Made by a program: the position numbers and the translations under genes. Below are positions 24,433-27,309 of a stretch of 27,309 nt of DNA, piece by piece. The stretch is from the NCBI GenBank assembly GCA_002437945.1, contig DJSB01000028.1, positions 1 to 27,309 on the forward strand. Direction: 5' to 3'. The notes beneath the pieces were generated by a model. That model was given only the letters and a program-made list of their open reading frames with translations. It ran no database searches and was not told where the DNA came from. Every line of letters starts with the position of its first letter. The first letter of the stretch is position 1. The stretch is from Christensenella sp. UBA6345. GTDB lineage: Bacteria > Bacillota > Clostridia > Christensenellales > UBA1242.

Positions 24433-25289
24433 CTGTTACCTCCAACGGGAATTTTCCCTTCTACTTCTTTTCTTAACCCTTCCAAAGTAGTCATTAAATA
24501 GCCTTTATTTACACCGCCATGTTCTCTAGCGGTAAGAGTTCGTTTAGTAATTGCCCAAGAATCAGCAGGCAATTTATGTTGTTTATCCATAGCATGTTCA
24601 AATTTATCTATACCAGCAGCAATCTTTAAAAATTCTCTTTGGAATGCTGCCTCTATAAATCCCGAACGACTTGAAGTTTTGCTAATAATGTTAGTCGAAT
24701 TTTTAATTTGTTTCTTCAAGGCTTCTTCAAATTTAGGATTATTGGTAATATCAATATTTAACTTGCTAGCAGTTACTTGTCTATATACTAGATATTTTCT
24801 TATAGATTCTTCAAACCTTAATCCATAATATTCACTAACCAAAATATCTCTATTGTAAACTTCTTGGGTATAATCAATCTCGGCTTGATTAATACGAGCA
24901 TTAGCATCTTCAAGTTCTTTTAATAACTTTTTCATTTCTATTGCTCTTTCTTTCTTAATCTTTTGAGTGTGTCCCCTAATTATTTTGTTTGTAATAGTCG
25001 AATTTTCATATTTGATTTGGTTCATTACTTTTTTAGTTATTCTAGTTTCTTCTTTGATTGCGATTAGTTCTTCTAGACAACTAACAAGTTCTTTACGTTC
25101 ACGCAAACGTTTTAATGCGGCTTTAAGATTTCGTTTTGATTCAGCCGACATCTCTGTATCTTTAGAACCATTGTTAATATTAAGAATTAAAAGTTCGTCA
25201 TCTCGTATTCCACTTTCTATCTGTACTAGAGACTTAACTAATTCAGGATATTTATTCAGTAAATCTAGTTTTCTTTCCTGTACTGCCAT
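24429..25289 (-). CDS. Unrecognised 286-aa helical protein
   Basis: A mostly helical, charged protein with Lys/Glu-rich segments throughout (for example RNLKAALKRLRERKELVSCL near 69-88) and no membrane segment or signal peptide. A few aromatic residues in its second half (EYYGLRFEESIRKYLVYR) might form a compact helical bundle. The ATG at 25287-25289 has AAAGGAG ten bases upstream. It lies 43 bases after the 472-aa gene and overlaps the 680-aa gene by four bases, so the three are co-transcribed. No known family is recognised. Confidence 0.8.
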   Translation of the reverse strand: MAVQERKLDLLNKYPELVKSLVQIESGIRDDELLILNINNGSKDTEMSAESKRNLKAALKRLRERKELVSCLEELIAIKEETRITKKVMNQIKYENSTITNKIIRGHTQKIKKERAIEMKKLLKELEDANARINQAEIDYTQEVYNRDILVSEYYGLRFEESIRKYLVYRQVTASKLNIDITNNPKFEEALKKQIKNSTNIISKTSSRSGFIEAAFQREFLKIAAGIDKFEHAMDKQHKLPADSWAITKRTLTAREHGGVNKGYLMTTLEGLRKEVEGKIPVGGNR

Positions 25290-25332
25290 CGATTCTCTCC
25301 TTTTAAAATGTAACTAAATTAATTAGGCAAAA

Positions 25333-26751
25333 TTAACTTAGACTTTTAATCCATTCTTCATTAGGAATTTTCTTCCTTATAAACTCTGATTTTAGTTGTT
25401 GGAATATTTCGTCTTCACTAAATGATGCTATCATCTCGTCAAATCTTTTATTGTATTCATTTAAAGCAATATCCAAATTCTGTTGTATAGTCTTTAGATT
25501 AGTGTCATCAATAATTATATCTTGAACCAATGATAATTGATCAGCACGTTCTTTAGAAACATACAACTCGCCAAAATCTTCAACAACTCTATCTATTTTC
25601 TTTCTAATTATTTCTGGAATATCTTCATCAGTAACCACGTCTTCAATATATCTAGAACATTCGTCATCGACATTAAGAAGTAATGCTTGGCATTGTGCGT
25701 TGGCTATAAGAGTCAATAATTCATAATCTTCTTTATACATTGTAACAAAATTAATGATTGCTGGCAACATTGAATTAAAATATGCTGCTCTGTCAGGATA
25801 CTCATATTGAGTACGTCTAACAACTCTGCCACTAGTAGAAATCTCCAATCCACATAATTCAGATGCAAACTCTACCATCTTGTCATCGCCTAAATTGCTA
25901 ACCAATTTTTTATACGATGTTTTGTTAACTGTACCATCACTATTAAGTTCAATTGAACCATTAGAAAATATAGTGTGGATAGCAAGAATAGGTACTGGCA
26001 CATCAACATAGTGGTCATATTTTTCAAGTTCAGAACCCGGTTGTGCAAATGTGTCTGCGATACGAACACTATCAAATTTATCGTTAATAAAATTGATAAA
26101 ACTTGTATCAATACCTGACTCTTCATAGTTAGAATTTTTCATACGGTCATTAGCATATGCCACCATCTTCTCGTAGAAATCTTCAACATTGTTTTTTGTC
26201 CTTGTAAAAGATTCGATAATTTCGTCATACTTAACTTTAGCATAATCCGAAACCAACATTCTCTTGCATATAGCATCGCCTTCATCTACATCTTCAAACA
26301 TATTCATGTATCTAGAATCATTGTTATACTTCTCATACAAAGGGTCAGTAACTGCTTTAGGTGCATATACCATATTGTTTTTTGCATCTTTTAATAATCT
26401 TGCACGCAAAACATCTTGATAATTAACAACCACAGATTGTGGTACTGCATTACCTTCGTCTTCTACCGAACCACTAGCCGATGCAATAACATCATACCCC
26501 ATACCACTATCGTCAGTAGTAGTCTGATAAGACATATCACTGCCATCTATATCAGCAGTAGGTATATGATCTTGGTCATAGTTGTTAACCGCCATATTAT
26601 TAGCATTGTTTTGGTTAACAAGTTCTTCTACCCCATCAAGATATTGTATATTTTCAGCATTGTTATCATAATCATAATTTTGCATATAGTCGTTATTATT
26701 AACAGTGTACTGTATATTATTCTCCATTCCGTTGTTTGAGTTATTTTCCAT
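25333..26751 (-). CDS. Unrecognised 472-aa protein with Asn-rich N-terminus, first gene of the operon
   Basis: The first 60 or so residues are rich in Asn with Tyr, Asp and Gln, of the kind often disordered and sometimes called prion-like, followed by an acidic Ser/Asp stretch to about 110. From about 115 the sequence is an ordinary mixed helical domain of roughly 350 residues without recognisable motifs. No signal peptide or membrane segment is seen. The ATG at 26749-26751 was chosen because GGAG (26758-26761) stands six bases upstream; an in-frame upstream start at 26775 would include that site. An extended -10 promoter directly upstream makes this the first gene of the operon. The function is unknown. 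Confidence 0.8.
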   Translation of the reverse strand: MENNSNNGMENNIQYTVNNNDYMQNYDYDNNAENIQYLDGVEELVNQNNANNMAVNNYDQDHIPTADIDGSDMSYQTTTDDSGMGYDVIASASGSVEDEGNAVPQSVVVNYQDVLRARLLKDAKNNMVYAPKAVTDPLYEKYNNDSRYMNMFEDVDEGDAICKRMLVSDYAKVKYDEIIESFTRTKNNVEDFYEKMVAYANDRMKNSNYEESGIDTSFINFINDKFDSVRIADTFAQPGSELEKYDHYVDVPVPILAIHTIFSNGSIELNSDGTVNKTSYKKLVSNLGDDKMVEFASELCGLEISTSGRVVRRTQYEYPDRAAYFNSMLPAIINFVTMYKEDYELLTLIANAQCQALLLNVDDECSRYIEDVVTDEDIPEIIRKKIDRVVEDFGELYVSKERADQLSLVQDIIIDDTNLKTIQQNLDIALNEYNKRFDEMIASFSEDEIFQQLKSEFIRKKIPNEEWIKSLS

Positions 26752-26784
26752 TTTATACTCCGCGCCATTTTTCAAAGTTACTTT

Positions 26785-26813
26785 ATTTTACCATACATTA
26801 AGCATTTTTACAA
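26785..26813 (-). promoter_or_regulatory. Promoter of the four-gene operon
   Basis: On the minus strand: -35 TTGTAA (26808-26813), a 17-base spacer ending in TGG, and -10 TAAAAT (26785-26790). The TG gives an extended -10. Transcription would start about 27 bases before the first ATG. Confidence 0.65.
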
Positions 26814-27200
26814 TACAAAATAATAAATTTATATATAATTATTTTACTATAATAGTAATATATATACAAAGAATTATGTTACTGCACACATACAAAATAA
26901 TACATTGCCACACATAACGCAGTATTTATCATACAAAAAACAAAGTTAATATAGCACTAATAAATCAGTACTTTATGACAAAAAGTCACAAATTAATGTC
27001 ATAACATATGTAAAATTAAACATATGACTAACAGATAATAGCAAAAACCATATTTTTAAATATACTAATGAATATACAGATAAAGTATATCTGTTATTAT
27101 CATTATTTATCATATGGATAATAAATAAAAGTTAATACAAACTAGATAGACATATATTTTAATTAAAACAAAATTAAATTAGATATTATGTTAAGTTGTT
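26814..27200. other. Non-coding AT-rich region upstream of the four-gene operon
   Basis: No gene is seen. Short repeats cluster here: CATATG at 27005, 27021 and 27111; ACAGATA at 27031 and 27076 with its inverse at 27088-27094; TTATTATC/GATAATAA (27094-27101 with 27117-27124) and TTATTTAT/ATAAATAA (27103-27110 with 27121-27128) inverted repeats. These may be regulatory sites or merely AT-rich structure. Confidence 0.5.
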
Positions 27201-27207
27201 AAATTTA

Positions 27208-27309
27208 CACCTGTTGCGTACCATGTTTGCCCGCCTGTCATTTATCAAGCGACAGTCGAACTTGGAAGCAAAGCGGACAAGCGACAAACTTGTTTGGCGT
27301 AATCTAGGC
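27208..27309. repeat. GC-richer repeat-like segment at the right edge
   Basis: The composition jumps from very AT-rich to balanced at about 27208. CAAGCGACA occurs twice (27246-27254 and 27278-27286), each followed by AACTTG, so the block contains an imperfect direct repeat about 32 bases apart. No reading frame is supported. It is cut off by the window end and could be the start of an intergenic repeat, a mobile-element end or part of a GC-richer gene. Confidence 0.4.

Noticed and set aside
27070..27130. AT-rich palindromes as a possible replication origin
   Set aside because: No DnaA boxes or dnaA/dnaN neighbours are seen; short palindromes in such AT-rich DNA are weak evidence.
1..27309. 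CRISPR arrays, tRNA or rRNA genes, transposase genes
   Set aside because: I looked for regularly spaced repeats, cloverleaf patterns and transposase motifs and found none that I can support.

Overview
This AT-rich window looks like a piece of a low-GC Firmicutes (Bacillota) chromosome, probably from an uncultured Clostridia- or Bacilli-like lineage. The evidence is a T-box leader on an isoleucyl-tRNA synthetase, a SAM-I riboswitch on metK, strong AGGAG/AAGG ribosome binding sites, an EndoA/MazF-type RNase and U-tract hairpin terminators after many genes. I cannot place it to genus. Every confident gene is on the minus strand except the class II aldolase gene (21077-22003, plus).

Layout along the + coordinates: a hairpin-rich repeat-like edge (1-80); an RluA-type pseudouridine synthase; a type-2 isoleucyl-tRNA synthetase with a T-box leader; two unrecognised proteins of 780 aa (Gly/Asn/Asp linker plus membrane hairpin) and 319 aa (helical, charged); a MazF-type RNase translationally coupled to an unrecognised 77-aa protein; the run yigZ-recX-acpS-PHP (transcribed from 11941 down to 9328), possibly read as a leaderless mRNA; metK with its SAM-I riboswitch; type 1 IPP isomerase; mnmA; a zinc-ribbon/TM2 membrane protein; GAPDH preceded by an M29 aminopeptidase; a membrane-anchored LRR (BspA-like) protein preceded by a degenerate GT2-like membrane protein; and class II fructose-bisphosphate aldolase diverging from that pair. 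The right end is a four-gene minus-strand operon (472, 286, 680 and 78 aa) of helical, low-complexity proteins that I do not recognise, followed by an upstream region rich in short palindromes and a GC-richer repeat-like edge.

How the parts work together: the recognisable genes are housekeeping (tRNA charging and modification, SAM supply, isoprenoid precursor, lower glycolysis, fatty-acid carrier activation). Regulation is readable for several: tRNA-Ile sensing for ileS, SAM sensing for metK, and a divergent promoter pair for the GT2-like gene and fba that share the same -35 hexamer and carry helically phased copies of it.

The best candidates for something undescribed are the four-gene operon at 22133-26751 (possibly related in kind to the 780- and 319-aa proteins at 5017-8474), the 77-aa partner of MazF, and two enzyme folds (PHP, GT2) that appear to have lost key active-site residues. 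All homology statements come from recognising motifs by eye; no database search was run.
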